Shown here piece after piece: positions 43,101-56,285 of a stretch of 64,000 bases of DNA. The stretch lies in contig CM034531.1 in the NCBI GenBank assembly GCA_020002185.1, forward strand, positions 47,675,319-47,739,318, in the 5' to 3' direction. The DNA is from Paraescarpia echinospica (taxonomy: Eukaryota; Annelida; Polychaeta; Sabellida; Siboglinidae). Below the pieces are notes generated by a model. It searched no databases. It was not told the origin of the DNA and saw only the letters and a list, made by a program, of their open reading frames with translations. Every line of letters begins with the position of its first letter. Within the stretch, counting starts at the first letter, position 1. A program made the position numbers and the translations under genes.

Positions 43101-44835
43101 ATTAAAAGCGATGGAGATAGGCAGCATTTACAAGATGATCTTGACAGGTTGATCAAATGGTCTGAAATGTGGCAAATGTTGTTCAATTTTGGGAAATGTA
43201 AATGCCTCCACACAGGACATGGGAACGAAGGTGTGCAATATAAATGGGGGGGGGGGTACTGTACTCAGTACTACTGTAAAATAAAAGGACTTATGGCTAC
43301 AATTAGTGCCGATATAATAATAATAATCTTTATTTTATATAGCGCCATATCCATAGCGTTCATAGCGCTTTACATAAAACTACAATATAAATAGTAAAAA
43401 TTAAACAAATTAAATATAAATATAAAAGTAAAAACAATTAAGATAGTAAAGCCCGTGTAAACATAAATATATTAAAAAGAAAACAATTCTCATGGTAAAG
43501 TAAGTAGTTAAAACGTTCTTTCTGCTGTTAAGAAGATCAAGATAAAAATATGAATAGCTTAGAATAAAAATGTTTCTGTGGTCTTTCAAGCAGAATACGC
43601 CATAATGAAAAGGTAAGTTTTTAATGCTGCCTTGAAGGATTGCAGGGAGGCTTTGGAAGTAACAGTAGTTGGTAGATTATTCCATACTGTAGCGGCAGCG
43701 TGAACGAATGAGCATTCACCAGCTTTGGTTCGGGCTCTTTCAACAACAAGATTATTACCATCAGCAGAACGGAGATGTCTGGCTGGTTTGTAAGGTGACA
43801 CAAGTGACTGCATATAAGGTGGCGATAGTTCAGCATTTAACGCCTTATACGTGAGTTCAGCTATTTTATAAGTAATGCGTTGCTGGACAGGCAGCCAGTG
43901 GAGTAGGCGTAGTAGCGGTACCGCACTGTCGCATCGCGCACGCCGAGTTATTAGACGAACGGCAGCATTCTGCAGTCGCTGCAGCCTGCCGATGTTCTTG
44001 GCAGAAGTGCCAAACAGAAGCAAATTGCAGTAATCTAAGCGTGATGTTATCATTGCATTTACAATTCGTTCTGCTGTCGATTGTGGCAGGTAACGGTGAA
44101 TTTGGCCGATGTTACGTAAATGCAGTGAACAGGTACTAATGGTACGAGAAACCTGCACCGTCATGTCAATATGTTTATCTAAGTAGACACCAAGATCTCT
44201 CACACATTCCGCGGCATAGACGACTTCAGATCCAACGCGCACATGCAGTCCAGCAACCAAAGGTTTCAGAGCATTACGGAATTGCAGCTTCAACGGGAAA
44301 TCAAATCTTTCGATTAATTAGGCGAAATATAGCGTATTTAAGGAAAACGAACTAATAATACCGCTGTACAAAACAATATATAGGCTTCATTTAGAATATT
44401 GTATGCAAGTGTGGAGGCCATATCGCACGAAGGACATAGATATGCTAGAAAGAGTACGGACAGAGGAGAGCGACTAAAGTGACACCAAAACTGAGAGATC
44501 TTAGTTGTAAAATACGCCTAAGAGAATGTGATTTAACAACACTAGAGACCAGAAGATTGAGAGGAGATCAGATAGAAGTGTTTAAAATGTTGAATGATTA
44601 TGAAAATATTTATAGAAATATTTTTTCTCAGGTAAGAAAGATAGAAAGATTAGAGGACATGAAGTTACATTAGTAAAGGAGCAGTGTAGATGTTATGATT
44701 GTGTGGGTGCTAGTAGCGTGAATATGTTTAAAAATAAAATCGAGACATACCTCAGAAGGGCGGGATACAAGTAGATAAAAGGGTTGGACTCTCGATAAGG
44801 CAAAGGGCTTCCTTGTCCACCTGCCATCTAGAGTT
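40155..44835 (+). pseudogene. Degraded CR1 LINE copy, split by another LINE
   Basis: The plus-strand copy parallels 31200-26254. ORF1 charged and esterase regions span 40160-41330 (YRNCKRMAINALVEQMCKEE near 41110). Endonuclease pieces run to 42117 (PLGSSDHNQIYFNI near 41925). Reverse transcriptase spans 42122-43300, with SPGVDGIPPKLLLEI near 42630, YLDFQKAF near 42800 and FANDTKVF in place of FADD near 43072. Frameshifts, stops and deletions are numerous. The C-terminus (44295-44835) follows an inserted L2-like LINE, with about 30 bases lost at the junction. Its 3' end runs into a trinucleotide array instead of the usual AATCTTGTTA tail. Confidence 0.88.
43315..44294 (-). pseudogene. 5'-truncated L2-like LINE inserted in CR1
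   Basis: The minus-strand frame 44293-43586 encodes the ORF2 C-terminus of an L2-type LINE: GVYLDKHIDMTVQV, TSRLDYCNLLLFG, RLQRLQNAAVRLI, LHWLPVQQRITYK and ATVWNNLPTTV. The frame is open for 235 residues to its stop. The 3' untranslated region carries TGTAAAGCGCTATGAACGC and GGCGCTATATAA, then ends in (ATT)n at 43315. That tail matches the SINE-like repeats elsewhere in the window. Confidence 0.85.
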
Positions 44836-45075
44836 AATGGTGGTGGTGATGGTGGTGGTGGTGGTGGTGGTGGTGGTGGTGGTGGCGGTGATGGTGGTGG
44901 TAATAGTAGTAGTAGTAATAGTGGTAGTAATAGTAGTAGGTAGTAGTAGTAATAGTAGTAGTGGTAGTAATAGTAGTAGTAGTAGTTGTTGTTGTAGTAG
45001 TAGGTGTAGTAGTAATAGTCGTAGTAGTAATAATAGTAGTAGTATTTGTAGTAGTAATAGTAGTTGAAGTAGTAT
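44836..45075. repeat. (GGT)n/(AGT)n trinucleotide array
   Basis: The array starts exactly where the CR1 3' end breaks off after AGAGTTAATGG, and runs GGT-rich, then AGT-rich. Frames inside encode only Val/Ser runs. Confidence 0.95.
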
Positions 45076-47789
45076 TCGAATAAATAATATGCCAGGCTTC
45101 ACATTGTTACGTGAGGCAAACTAACAAAACCGCAAGCAACTAGATGTAGAAATAGCGTTATTTGAAATGTAGCAATGGATGGGTAAATATGCAAGTTTGC
45201 ACCATTGCATTCATTGTTGGTGATAAGTAAGCGAAGTGACGAGACTTGCGTGGCGCTGACTGACCGACGTTATTCCTGTCGTTAATGGACAGGAGAACGT
45301 ACGTAGGCCTACATGACGAGAACAATTCTCGATATGAACAATTCTCATTTTTAGTGGACGGGATACCGATTAAGTTATTACTTATTACCAATTATGATGA
45401 TATTATGACATCCTTAAAGCACATTGGGGAGACACTTCATGTCTACCACCAAAATAGCGCATGAAAGAAACAATTTCCTTTACTTATTCTGTCATTCCAA
45501 AAGTACGAGTACGTCTTCCTGTGATACAAGTGTCATCTTCTTCATTGTCGTCTATGGCGAACATAACGTTGTTTACAGGTCACATAAAGCTGTGACATCT
45601 GCCATGTCTCAATCTATCCTCTTCATCGATCGGCCGAAGTAGTTTTCGGTGCATCGCCTTTGTTCGTCATCATCGATGCGACGGTCCATTCCTGGTCTGT
45701 CTTTCTAGGAATGCGGCAAATCGAATTTGTAACACCAACCATCGCTACCGACGACGTTTGATGACGGGGACAGTTCCTGGCAACACGTCGCTACAGTGAA
45801 CTATTTAAGACATACATCGTTATCGCGAACGTGTGGTGACGTTATTATCTAAGATGTTATCTAGTTGTGTAAATTACTCGAAAGAATGTGCAATACAGAT
45901 TTTCCCAGTTGCAACTTCAACCAATGTTAATTATTTCATATCGCAAATGTGCGGAGTATAAAGCTACCTATATCATGTTATATATCATTACCTCTCAAGA
46001 AATTAGGTGTGCGATCTGTATATTGGCATATGCCTGACTGTTTGAACACATGCTAATGCAAATATACTATACTTAACACAGGCATCTTTCTGGACAAAAC
46101 ACTAACGCCCACGATAACAGCTTGTTGGGAAATCAGTCGTCATGCGACATTGTTGAATTGCACAAACTGGAACGATATGACAAACGGTGGAATTCATATT
46201 CCATATGAATGGAAACGGCATGCGGATTTCATATGTACCCATGCAGTGGAAATGAATGGAAATAGTTCCATGTGCACATAGGCGGATGGTTTTTTTTCGC
46301 GCTCGGATGCGAATACGGACAATCGAATCACTCTACGTAGCGATTCAATCGTATCTGCACTGGAATCGGATAAGAAATTCCCAGAAGTGACGTCACTACA
46401 CATGTATGCTCCGTTCTGCATGTTGTACGTATGGAATCCTAGGTGTACACCATCAACTGTATTGTAACTACTGTTTCTTCTTTAAGAAACTACTAAGTGC
46501 CTCCAAAACAGTGTACAACAAGACCCAAATCAAACTGTGTTGACGCTACAGTAAAGCTATGTTTCGAACAGTCAGTTATAGAGACAACTCTTCTTCAGAA
46601 CTGTTCACTTCAAACATATCAATGCTTCAAAACTGTTCGTGCACCGATGAAACTACTTATATCGTGATGTCAATGGATAGCAAAGGTCATATGACACTTA
46701 CTCTGGTCGGCCAGGCGGCGAACCAAGAAACCACAGGCATCATGAAGTCTTCGCCTGACAAATAGTTCGATCTAGACCCATATTTAGACTTGGTTGCGGT
46801 GTCCGTGATGTAGCACTGATAATCGATGCATCGTGAATAGGTCACTTGAAACATCATTCTCGAGCTTTACACGAGGCCACATCAGATCGAAGAATGAAAT
46901 GTTTCTATTAACGGGAGACAATATGTTCCACTACCCGGAGCGAGCCAGCGTAGTAATGTGTAACAGGACGTCTGCTGTGTTGAACGTGTGAAAATGGAAC
47001 TTTGTGGAACATCAAAGGGTATTGCGGTTAACTTTGCCCGCCTCGGCCTTATTGCTAAAACATTTTTGTTTTGAAATTGAAGTTTTGTTTACCATTTGAA
47101 CACGCGTCGGGATCGTATCTGCCAAATTACGAAGGTTGTTAAGGGCCTGCTAAACGCAATTTGGAAGTATACCTTCAAAATAATTACTATTGTCTTAAGA
47201 AGATTATATTAATTAATCAACGAAAAAAACCCAGACTGCTTCCTTTTATTGATCGAAATAAACCTATGGAGCAGTGGATGTCCGCGCGTAACTTCGCAGT
47301 TTAGGCCTACTACGTTCGGCCATTGTCGAAAGTGCCACAAGTGAATTCAACGTGCGTGCATATGCGTAACATGGATTGAATTGGAAGATTTACTACACGC
47401 GACGCTATCAAGATACTTGCCAACAATATCTACAGCACGTGCGTGCACGCACAATCACCAGAACGAATCGTTATTATTGCACAGCATTCGTCACGATATC
47501 TAGCTATACTATATGTCTTCCGATGCGTAAGCTTTAGAGACTTCAATATCCTGTAGCGCGCCTTCCGAGCGATCCTCAGATTGTCTATGCGCAAATGCGT
47601 ATTGCAGACAAGGATCTGTACATCAGAATATCAGCAGATCGAATCCGGTTTCAATTCCCCCTGCTGCCATTTCAAAGCATCGAACGTTTCCTTCACCACG
47701 TTGCTTCAGTTCAATCAGCTGTATAAATGACTATCTTACAATGACGAATGTATGCGTACGCATGTCTCATGCAGCACGTGCAGCGTGGT
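45076..47789. other. Non-coding stretch
   Basis: No gene or repeat family is recognised in this 2.7-kb stretch. Only short frames occur, for example 45424-45642 and 46559-46765, without domain signs. A 13-bp palindromic stretch around ATTCCATATGAAT lies near 46198. Confidence 0.4.
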
Positions 47790-48120
47790 TGAAGGCTTCT
47801 CAAAGAAGTCGGGATAGTGTTCTAAATAAAACAAGTCCCCCATGAGGTGAAGTGTAAAACGCTTTTAGTAATCCTAAAGACCGAATACCGCGCTGTGTAA
47901 GAACTTATTTACGCCGATCGAACACGTATTATAATTGCAACACCAAGTTTTTATATAGCGCAGTATCCAGTTCTCGGGAGTGCTCAACTCGCTTTAGACT
48001 TTACTCCCTGGCAGACCTGTTCAATCGAACGCATCTCGACTTCTCTGGGAAGCATTCTGCCACGCAGCAAGTAATGCGCGAACACTTAGTACAAAAATAT
48101 CCATCACTGACTATAGTCAG
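47790..48120. repeat. Pair of SINE-like repeats in inverted orientation
   Basis: The left copy (47805-47945) reads AAGTGTAAAACGCTTTTAGTAATCC and the right copy (47950-48115) reads TTTATATAGCGCAGTATCC, GTTCAATCGAACGCATCTCG and GGGAAGCATTCTGCCACGC. They are tail to tail. The left copy closely matches 55940-56085. Confidence 0.65.
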
Positions 48121-48234
48121 TGGTGGAAATTTACAGGTACTCATTCATATGCACACACGTATAATTATATCTATTATTACTATTATAACAAAATATATTG
48201 CGTGCTTTTTTGTCTGATGGACCAAACGTTTTTC

Positions 48235-48530
48235 GAGTTTTTCTTCTTTCTTTCTTCTTCTTCGTATTCTTCGTCTTCATCTTCTTCTTGTGAGGTGGAG
48301 TCCGTGATCCTCGGTCCGTCTGCCTTCTTAACTACGTCTTGTCTCTCCATCTTTCTCGGTCTTCTGCATGGTTTTTCTCTCTGTCTTTCGTATCTGCTGT
48401 TTCGCATACACAAGCACGTCCGTCCGCCCGAACGCACACCCACACCACGTAGGCATATACATACACACGGACGCACACGCGCACGCACGCACGCACGCAC
48501 GTACACACACATACACAAACACACGTTGAT
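48235..48530. repeat. (TTC)n and (CACG/CA)n microsatellites
   Basis: TTC-rich runs lie at 48235-48295 and CA/CGCA runs at 48410-48530. Open frames across them are low-complexity and not called. Confidence 0.85.
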
Positions 48531-48817
48531 GTTAGCCAGATATCTAGCTTCATTCCCTGGCAATCAAGAAGCAAACGTTAATACTCTGCTGATGCGTCCG
48601 TTCTCGCAAACCAACCACACCTCCTGGTAGCGCCCGATCGATAGCCTCCTTCAAAAGTGTAGCCTCTGTCGGGTTTAGAAATTGTCCAGACTATACCGAC
48701 TATTATGATATATTATTTATAGCAAAGTCCATATCAGATCCGTCGCCGCTCGGGTAAACAAAAAAGGCAGCCTCCGCAGCTCACCAGATTATAGTTGACA
48801 AGATTTCCATGTATGTC

Positions 48818-49215
<398 letters not shown>

Positions 49216-49219
<4 letters not shown>

Positions 49220-50060
49220 ACAGCCACTTTTGGTGTGTTTTCCATAGTTAAGCTATTATCAAACATAGATTCGACGAAGAGACAATATAGCGATAGGTTC
49301 TCGGAACTTCAGTATATTGAGTTTAAATAATTCACTCACAACTGGTAATATCTTTTACTCTGAACCCAGATGAAACCGCATATGAATCATTGTGCTGCAC
49401 AGATTTCAGCAGGCTTATCTAGCTCAGCTACACTCCACACGCGGTATGGACAAGGTATGACATGGTATGTTACTCACAATAAGATTGGCTACATTAATAT
49501 ATCACACTCTCTTCAAGCACAAAACACACACGCCAAAAAGCGGTGCGTTCCTGACCCACATGTTCGAAGCAACCATGATTTTGTGATGATGAACGTTTGA
49601 CTTCGACAGAAAACGAGTAGTACAGAGAAAATATCGTGGTATCACTTATGATTTTAAAAACCTCAAAGATCTGACATTGAAGTGAATTTCGCTCCACTTG
49701 CCTTCGCAGAAGAATGTTATCGCGGAAGAATATCTGGAAACTCGGGCGTCCAATATTGGTTTGCCATCTGCGACTTTCATATAAAGTAAATGAGTAAATT
49801 ACACAAAGTCAATCAGCCAAACAAATTACAAAATGTGCCAAGAAAACAATTATTCAAACGGAATTAAATTAAATTGTATATGACTATAGTTTGTATATTT
49901 AAATAGCAAATGTGCGAGCGTGCTTGTGCGTGCGTGTGTGCGTGTGGCGTGCGTTTGAGTGTATATGTAATTTTATTATGTATGAGTCTGAAAGTTTTTC
50001 AAAATTCAAGACACACACACATACACACATATACACTCCCTCGGACACGCGCACGCGCGT

Positions 50061-50155
<95 letters not shown>

Positions 50156-52097
50156 AACTCACTCTCTGTTTGTCAGTCTGTCTATCTGTTTGTCTGTCTG
50201 TCTGGCTTACTCTTTGCCTCTTTTTCTCCCTGTCTGTCTTCTACTTCTCTGTTTTTCTGACCCTCTCTGACTCCTTGTGTCACTGTCTGTCTGTCTCTCT
50301 ATATCTCCGTATCTTCTGTCTATCGGTCTGTTGGTTTGTTGGTCAGTTCATCAGTCTCTCTGTATTTCGGTTCCCCCTCTCTAACCACAGTATTCTGCAA
50401 ATTCTGCTGACTCAAACAATACAACATCTTCACACTACAACTTTAATTCCCGTGTTCATCTGACGAATAGTCAAACAACTGACTAGTACGAGCAATGATA
50501 CGTTATTAACTCGTACATCGCACCGACATTATGCTAATGGAGTTTGCTTATCTGGACATTAATTTGCACACCCAACTGGCAGGTTTGCTAAAGGTCACGG
50601 CAATTTGCCGCAAAAATGCCGCGTTACTCGCCAATAAATGTATAATTGGCACTCGGCGCTTTGAGAGAACGCTGCATCATGATTTGAGGCGCTGTCACTT
50701 GCGATAAGCTGAACGACTGCCCCGTTAAGTGCATATGCGGATTTTCCAGCGCGTCGCTCTCTTGCCGGCTTGTGTCGAACGCGTGCAATTTACTGAGTAA
50801 CGCAGTTTGGAATAGCAAGGAAGGCGATGTGATTTCGTTAAATGGGCTTGACAAGACGAAGGATGCGAGGCAGCACCTTGGCAGTTTCATAGCTTCGGGA
50901 TGACGACAGTAATGTACATTTTAAGAACCAATTTTTCTGTTAATAAATACGGGCCGATGGTACTTTATTTGTGTGCCAAGCGAAAAGGCACTTGGGACAC
51001 TCTGGTACGATTTGTCACTCGACGACGTGACAAATGCAGATAAATAGTGTTGTTTGTCTCCTCATCTGTTTACATCGCCGTACCGTATTTCCCTTACACA
51101 TTTGTGACCCGCTACAGCGAACCGGGCATTAAGTGGCACATGCCTATTCCGCGCACTAACCAAAATAGCTATCTAGGCCATGCTCCATCAATGTTATGAT
51201 TCTGGCAGAAATGCATTCCTCATAATCTCATCTTTCATCTTCCATTTTATCTTCCTCAACAAACAATCCAAAACTAATAAAAATACATGCATTTACATAT
51301 AATATTTAAAATAACACATAATATTAAAAACAATAGACAATAATGAGTCAAAATTACATAATTTCTCAAAAGGTTGCTGTTTTGTTAACCTTAATTAGTT
51401 TATATAAAAGAGCTTAGTTGGCTTACAATTAAGGACACAGACCATATTCATGTTTTTCTCCTCCTTATTTATCTTGCTTCCCGGTGGCGTACGGGAAGAT
51501 GTCATTTGGAATTTCCCACCATCTTGACGAGTGTAATGCATTCTGCTCACTCTCGGCTGTTCACATCTGCTGCGGTGATATATTCATTGACACGATTTCT
51601 CCATCTTAAAAGGAGACAGTCTGTTCCAAATTGTTCATTTATTAACTAATATGCTGTTCTCAAGACTACACTAACTATGTTGAAGGTATGTATTTTGTAA
51701 GCCTGTAACAACTTTCGCAGTTCGGAAGGTACGACTCCACAGCATGTTCAAATAGTAAACAACACAGCCAGTTTCAAAACAAAGCAATACGGCCGAATCG
51801 GACTGAATTAACTGCAATTTCCTTTGATGTCCAACGCTGTTCCGTTTCCCCGATCGATGCAAAGGGGAGACCGGCACGTAATTTTTGCCTGAAGAATAAG
51901 ACGCAAACTTTCACGTCGCCGCTACTTAACGAGAGCGGACGACGAGAGCAGTGCATCTAAGTAGGAGACAGAAAGAGAGGACAAGTCATGTCATGTCATG
52001 GACAAATCTCGGTGTCACATAACCATTGGTGATCAAATAAATGGGGAAATGTCTTTAAAACATTATTGTCACCTATTCTGATAAGAAATATTCAGTT
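49216..52097. other. Non-coding stretch with CA and TCTG arrays
   Basis: A (CA)n array lies at 50064-50154 and a TCTG/TCTC-rich tract at 50170-50300. The rest has no gene or repeat I can identify. A short minus-strand frame at 50624-50890 shows no domain. Confidence 0.45.
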
Positions 52098-52320
52098 ATA
52101 TATATGTATATATGTGTATATATGTATATGTGTGTATATATGGGTTTATATGTGTATATGCGTATATGCGTATCTAAATATTTATGTATATTTATGTATA
52201 ATATGCATACATGTTCACATGCACATGTGTATATAATGTGCACATATGCACATGTATATATGTATATATGTATTGAAGTATACAGTGTATATTGTATATT
52301 TCCTAACATATATATATATA
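52098..52320. repeat. (TATG/TATA)n microsatellite
   Basis: An irregular array of TATATATGTATATATG-type units. Confidence 0.9.
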
Positions 52321-52703
52321 CATACACATTAATATTTGCATAATTATTCCATAATCACCAATACAAGGTATGTGTTATATGGTGTGTTGTATTCTGCAAA
52401 TAAAATAAAAATAGTGCGTTGATTAAACAAAGAACATGTTGATATATAATAACGTGGCCACGCCAAATATCAATTCGAAAACGTCACGGCAAAATGCCGA
52501 TGCATACATACTGTGCATATTTTGACCTGATTTTGAGATGCGCAACGCGTTTTACTGTCAAGATGTGGATTTCCCTAAACACAAGATACGAAGATACACA
52601 TATTCGATGCACAAAATTAATATTCTGCGAGATGTCCGTATTTTATTGCAACGTTTCACTTAAAAATCCCAGAAAATTGTAGGACGTTTCCTGTTTTATG
52701 TTG

Positions 52704-52863
52704 GACATATTCACATAACCCTCAAAATACCACAATTTGCAAGTTAATCGTGATTAAAAATTAATTATTTATTAAACAATAATGACATATTCACATAACC
52801 CTCAAAATACCACAATTTGCAAGTTAATCGTGATTAAAAATTAATTATTTATTAAACAATAAT
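52704..52863. repeat. Perfect 80-bp tandem duplication
   Basis: The unit starting GACATATTCACATAACCCTC occupies 52704-52783 and is repeated base for base at 52784-52863, followed by seven more matching bases. The unit includes TTAATCGTGATTAAAAATTAAT. Confidence 0.95.
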
Positions 52864-52994
52864 GACATATTTTTGTGAAATGAAAATACCACTTACAATA
52901 TTCACCTCTGCTCAAAATCGAATAGAACGGATGAAAGTATTTTTGTTAGGGCAAAACAAGTGTACATTCGCATGCCATGTATGCTATAAAATAG

Positions 52995-52997
52995 CAG

Positions 52998-53030
<33 letters not shown>

Positions 53031-53095
53031 GTAGGGAGGTAGGAAGGTAGGGATGCAGGGAGGTAGGGAGAGAGAGAGACAGACAGACAAACATA
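52995..53095. repeat. (GA)n and GGTAGG-rich microsatellite
   Basis: GAGA runs followed by several AGGTAGGGA-type units and a short GACA run. Confidence 0.9.
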
Positions 53096-53099
53096 TAGA

Positions 53100-53911
53100 C
53101 ATAGACTATCGCGACTCGGACCTGATCATATAACGGAAACTCACTCACATTTATACTAGCCCGATTGCAGGATAGTTTAATGAAGACGGTGAACATTTAA
53201 TCTGATAAGCGAAATGATAACGCAATAAGAAGCCTTGCTATACTGTAATCATTGACCGGCCTACGATAAAGCCGTCCCATCCAGCGGATATATCAATTGT
53301 TGGCGCGGTTGCGGGCAATCGGGACTAATCCGAGCACTGGGTCTAGCCCGCTGTCGTCGCCGCCTCCGTCTCCGTCGTGGTCGCTGTCACCAGACTGGTG
53401 AGCTCGATCAATCGATTGTAATGCATCGTTCTATGTCGTAGTGGCATTGATTTCAAGAAGGCGATAACACGCGGGAAGTGACGCCGTGAACCAATACAGA
53501 CGGCCGATCTGACACTTCCGTCATCTGGCGCGCTTCTACAGACGTCACGTGTCACCATCGTCCACTACTTGATTTCGCTCTATCCGTCTGCAGTGGTGAT
53601 CCAATATTTTGGGTCACCGGTCCATTTCCATCGCCACTGGCGTAACTGTCAACGAGAAAGACGTAATAGCGCGCAGCTCCGTAGAGGCATCTTCGGCCGT
53701 CGTTGCTTCGTCAGTAGCCTGCTTACGGGCTGCCACGTGACCCACAGCAGGAGCACTCCCGGTCGGGAAGGGCGGGACACGAGATCTGGCGCTCTACCGG
53801 GACGGTGGCGGTGCAGATGGCAACGTCATGCGGATGGAATAAACCTTTTAATGTGTCTCGGCCGAGCGTCAGTGTCGCATCTGTAGCAGTCGCGAGCGGC
53901 GCCGTTGAGTG
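53100..53911 (+). promoter_or_regulatory. GC-rich region upstream of a candidate first exon
   Basis: From about 53270 the sequence becomes GC- and CpG-rich compared with its surroundings, ending at the ATG at 53912. TTTTAA near 53846 and TCAGTG near 53870 are spaced like a TATA-like box and an initiator, but each is too short to be decisive. Confidence 0.35.
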
Positions 53912-54116
53912 ATGTGGTTGACGGCATGGTACGTTGTCCTCGCGGCGGGGTCGGTCAATGCTCACGGACTGACCGGGCTGAGGAAGAAGGCGGCCGGAGA
54001 CCTGTGCCAGAACACGTTCCACTACAGTCTGGCCTCACAGCCGCCGCAGCAGGGCAAGAGCCCCTTCTCAGTCGTTGCACACCTGCCCAAGTATATTCCC
54101 GGGAAGACGCTGCAAG
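53912..54116 (+). CDS. First coding exon of a secreted protein, possibly Reeler-domain/spondin-like
   Basis: The ATG at 53912 opens a 68-codon frame starting with a strong signal peptide (MWLTAWYVVLAAGSVNA, cleavage probably before HG). The mature part has one early cysteine (DLCQNTFHYSL) and ends SPFSVVAHLPKYIPGKTLQ. The phrase Y-x-PGKT before a strand resembles the beginning of Reeler domains, as in F-spondin and related extracellular proteins. A consensus donor AAG|GTAGGA ends the exon at 54116, phase 1. CpG-rich DNA lies upstream. The following exon is not recognised in the window, so the gene may continue past a large intron. The family assignment is tentative; the exon itself is better supported. 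Confidence 0.5.
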
Positions 54117-54384
54117 GTAGGAATTCACCGCTGAAGTTTTCGGTTTGCGTAGTCGAAGAGAAATGCTTACGTACAGTTTTACTGCAATACCGCAATAGCA
54201 GCATAATGACCGGACCACCTGTTCTGTAGTTTTTGTTTATTTCAACTGCATTTAGCGCGTCGCTTGCTCAGTTTGTGTCAATCTACGTTACTGTAGTTTC
54301 TACGTCGTTGCTGGTGAACAACAATCCTACAAACTGTACTTACAACTTGTATAAGTATACGAGTGATACTAACTTGCCAACTGG

Positions 54385-54475
54385 GTGTGTAACACAGCGG
54401 TCAGAGTGCTCGACTGTCAATCGGAAGAACTGGAGTTCGAATCCTGGTGCCTGCCGGTCGGTGGTTCGGTACCAA
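54385..54475 (+). repeat. tRNA-derived SINE head
   Basis: AGCGGTCAGAGTGCTCGACT resembles an A-box region, and GAGTTCGAATCCTGG contains a B box (GTTCGAATCC) about 35 bases later. The T-stem and acceptor do not pair properly, so it is not a functional tRNA gene. Confidence 0.45.
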
Positions 54476-55514
54476 ATCAAATCGAAACAAATTTATTTAT
54501 ACACCACACATCTCTACAAAACAGATTCAGGGGTGTAAAACATGATGTAAGAATACATTACGTTGTCGTTATAATATTACAATACATGGGTAACATATGC
54601 TAACAACAACTACACATTTCGATTATTATGTGGGCCATATATAACATTAAGATGTACATGTATGTATTTAAATAACAATAAATTACGATGTATATAATTA
54701 AATAAAAATAAATTACGAAAAAGCCTGATTAAAGAGAAATGTTTTCAGGTACCATAATCGGCCGCCCTGTCGAAATTTGGGCAATTTCGTTCACCCTACG
54801 TGGCCTGTGTCTTTCAGAAGAGACATTACAAGCTTTGCTCCCTTCTATAAGGTCTCTTTGCAATGGGAAGTAACATATCATAGGCAGGGAAATGGAAACC
54901 TGTCGTGGACTCACTGAGCTGGGATCTTATAAAACATCCCACCAACGTTAATGCTAGAATAATCAGCCAAATGACTGTGGGCAGCTAAGAACATAACAGC
55001 ATCAGTAATGCGTATAAGGCTTTCTTTGTGTTGCCACGTGTTTCCTTATTGCACAACGAAGGGTTTCCCCCGTCGCATGATGCACAGGTGGCAAATAAAC
55101 CTGGAGTGTGTGCGTTGTATTGTAATGCAGAGCAGATGCGGGAACCGAATTGTGCGTTTGTGGATGACACTGTGGCAAAAACTAGAACTCGCAGTTCGTT
55201 CATCACATTTGGCGGGACGAGTGTCTGGAGGGAACAGAGAAAGCTGTGCAGCGCGACCGCAACAAGCCAGCTGGGTGGTTCCCTGTGTGTCACCCAAGAG
55301 CGGCTGTCGACTTGTCAACGTAAAACTAGCGGAAGGACAGAGCAGGATGCATTGAAAAACAAGCAATGCGCCAACGCCGTATTCGGACGTAGACGCTCCA
55401 ATCGGCCGTGTACACTTATGCACATGCTAACATACGTAACATATATGCATGTTGTGTAAGCACCACAAACGCAAAAACGCACACACGCATGCACACACAC
55501 AGGAAACGCGATAC

Positions 55515-55590
55515 TGTAGTGTTTAGCACATCCGCCTGGCATGCTAGCGCTCAGAGTTCAAAAACCCGCACCGAACAGGCATCGCATATT
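55515..55590 (+). repeat. Second tRNA-like SINE head
   Basis: TAGTGTTTAGCACATCCGCC and, later, GAGTTCAAAAACCCG resemble diverged A and B boxes at tRNA spacing. The folding is poor. Confidence 0.35.
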
Positions 55591-55939
55591 GGTGTAAACC
55601 GGCTCTCAATATTGGAGACTGTGTATCCATTATGACTCGGTGGTCACATTAATGTCGGTCCAGTCTCAATTTGGGACGTAAAAGAACCATTGCGGATAAC
55701 AAGTACATTGAGGATGACTATATAAGAAATACATTATTATTTTTGTTATTACCCTGGCAGTGACCACCCTCAGTGCCAGCATAGAAAGGTCGGCTTGGCA
55801 ATAATATTCTGAAAAACGCTGACAAGTTGAATGAGACCTTATGAGATCATAACACTGTAACCACAATATATACAAACAAGTCAGTTAATAGAACGCTGCC
55901 GAGCGCTGAAAACACCTAGGACCCACCTAGAACACACAC

Positions 55940-56085
55940 ACAGCTTACCAAAGAAGTCGGGATACTGTTCTAAATAAAATGGGTCCGCCATGAAGTTAAG
56001 TGTAAAATGCTTTTGGCAATCCCAGGGACTAGATGCCGCGATGTGTAAGAACTTATTTACGCCGATGGAGCATTTATTATAATTG
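55940..56085 (-). repeat. SINE-like dispersed repeat
   Basis: It shares AGAAGTCGGGATA.TGTTCTAAAT, AAGTGTAAAA.GCTTTT and GTGTAAGAACTTATTTACGCC with 47805-47945. A diverged further copy, with a short internal duplication of CAACAGCACTTTGAACGACT, lies near 56405-56500. Confidence 0.65.
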
Positions 56086-56158
56086 CAACACCAAGAAACC
56101 CTTCTCGGTGAATGCGTAGAAACCTGCTAAGTTGCTAAACAATATATATATGGTATAT

Positions 56159-56285
<127 letters not shown>

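Larger units (their letters stand above)
54117..55939. other. Probable intron/intergenic DNA with tRNA-derived SINE pieces
   Basis: The stretch follows the splice donor at 54116. Besides the two SINE-like heads listed separately, a segment at 54745-54950 has the look of a further repeat, but I cannot match it within the window. No coding exon is evident. Confidence 0.35.

Noticed and set aside
53569..53886. 105-codon open frame upstream of the candidate exon
   Set aside because: It overlaps GC-rich DNA with equally long frames on the other strand, has no signal or domain, and is better read as upstream regulatory DNA.
54385..54475. Possible functional tRNA gene
   Set aside because: A- and B-box-like words are present, but the acceptor and T stems do not pair and the sequence runs into SINE-like DNA.
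55008..55459. Overlapping open frames of 115-143 codons on both strands
   Set aside because: Several frames on both strands are open over the same stretch, none has a recognisable domain or splice signals, and the tail enters a CA-rich tract.
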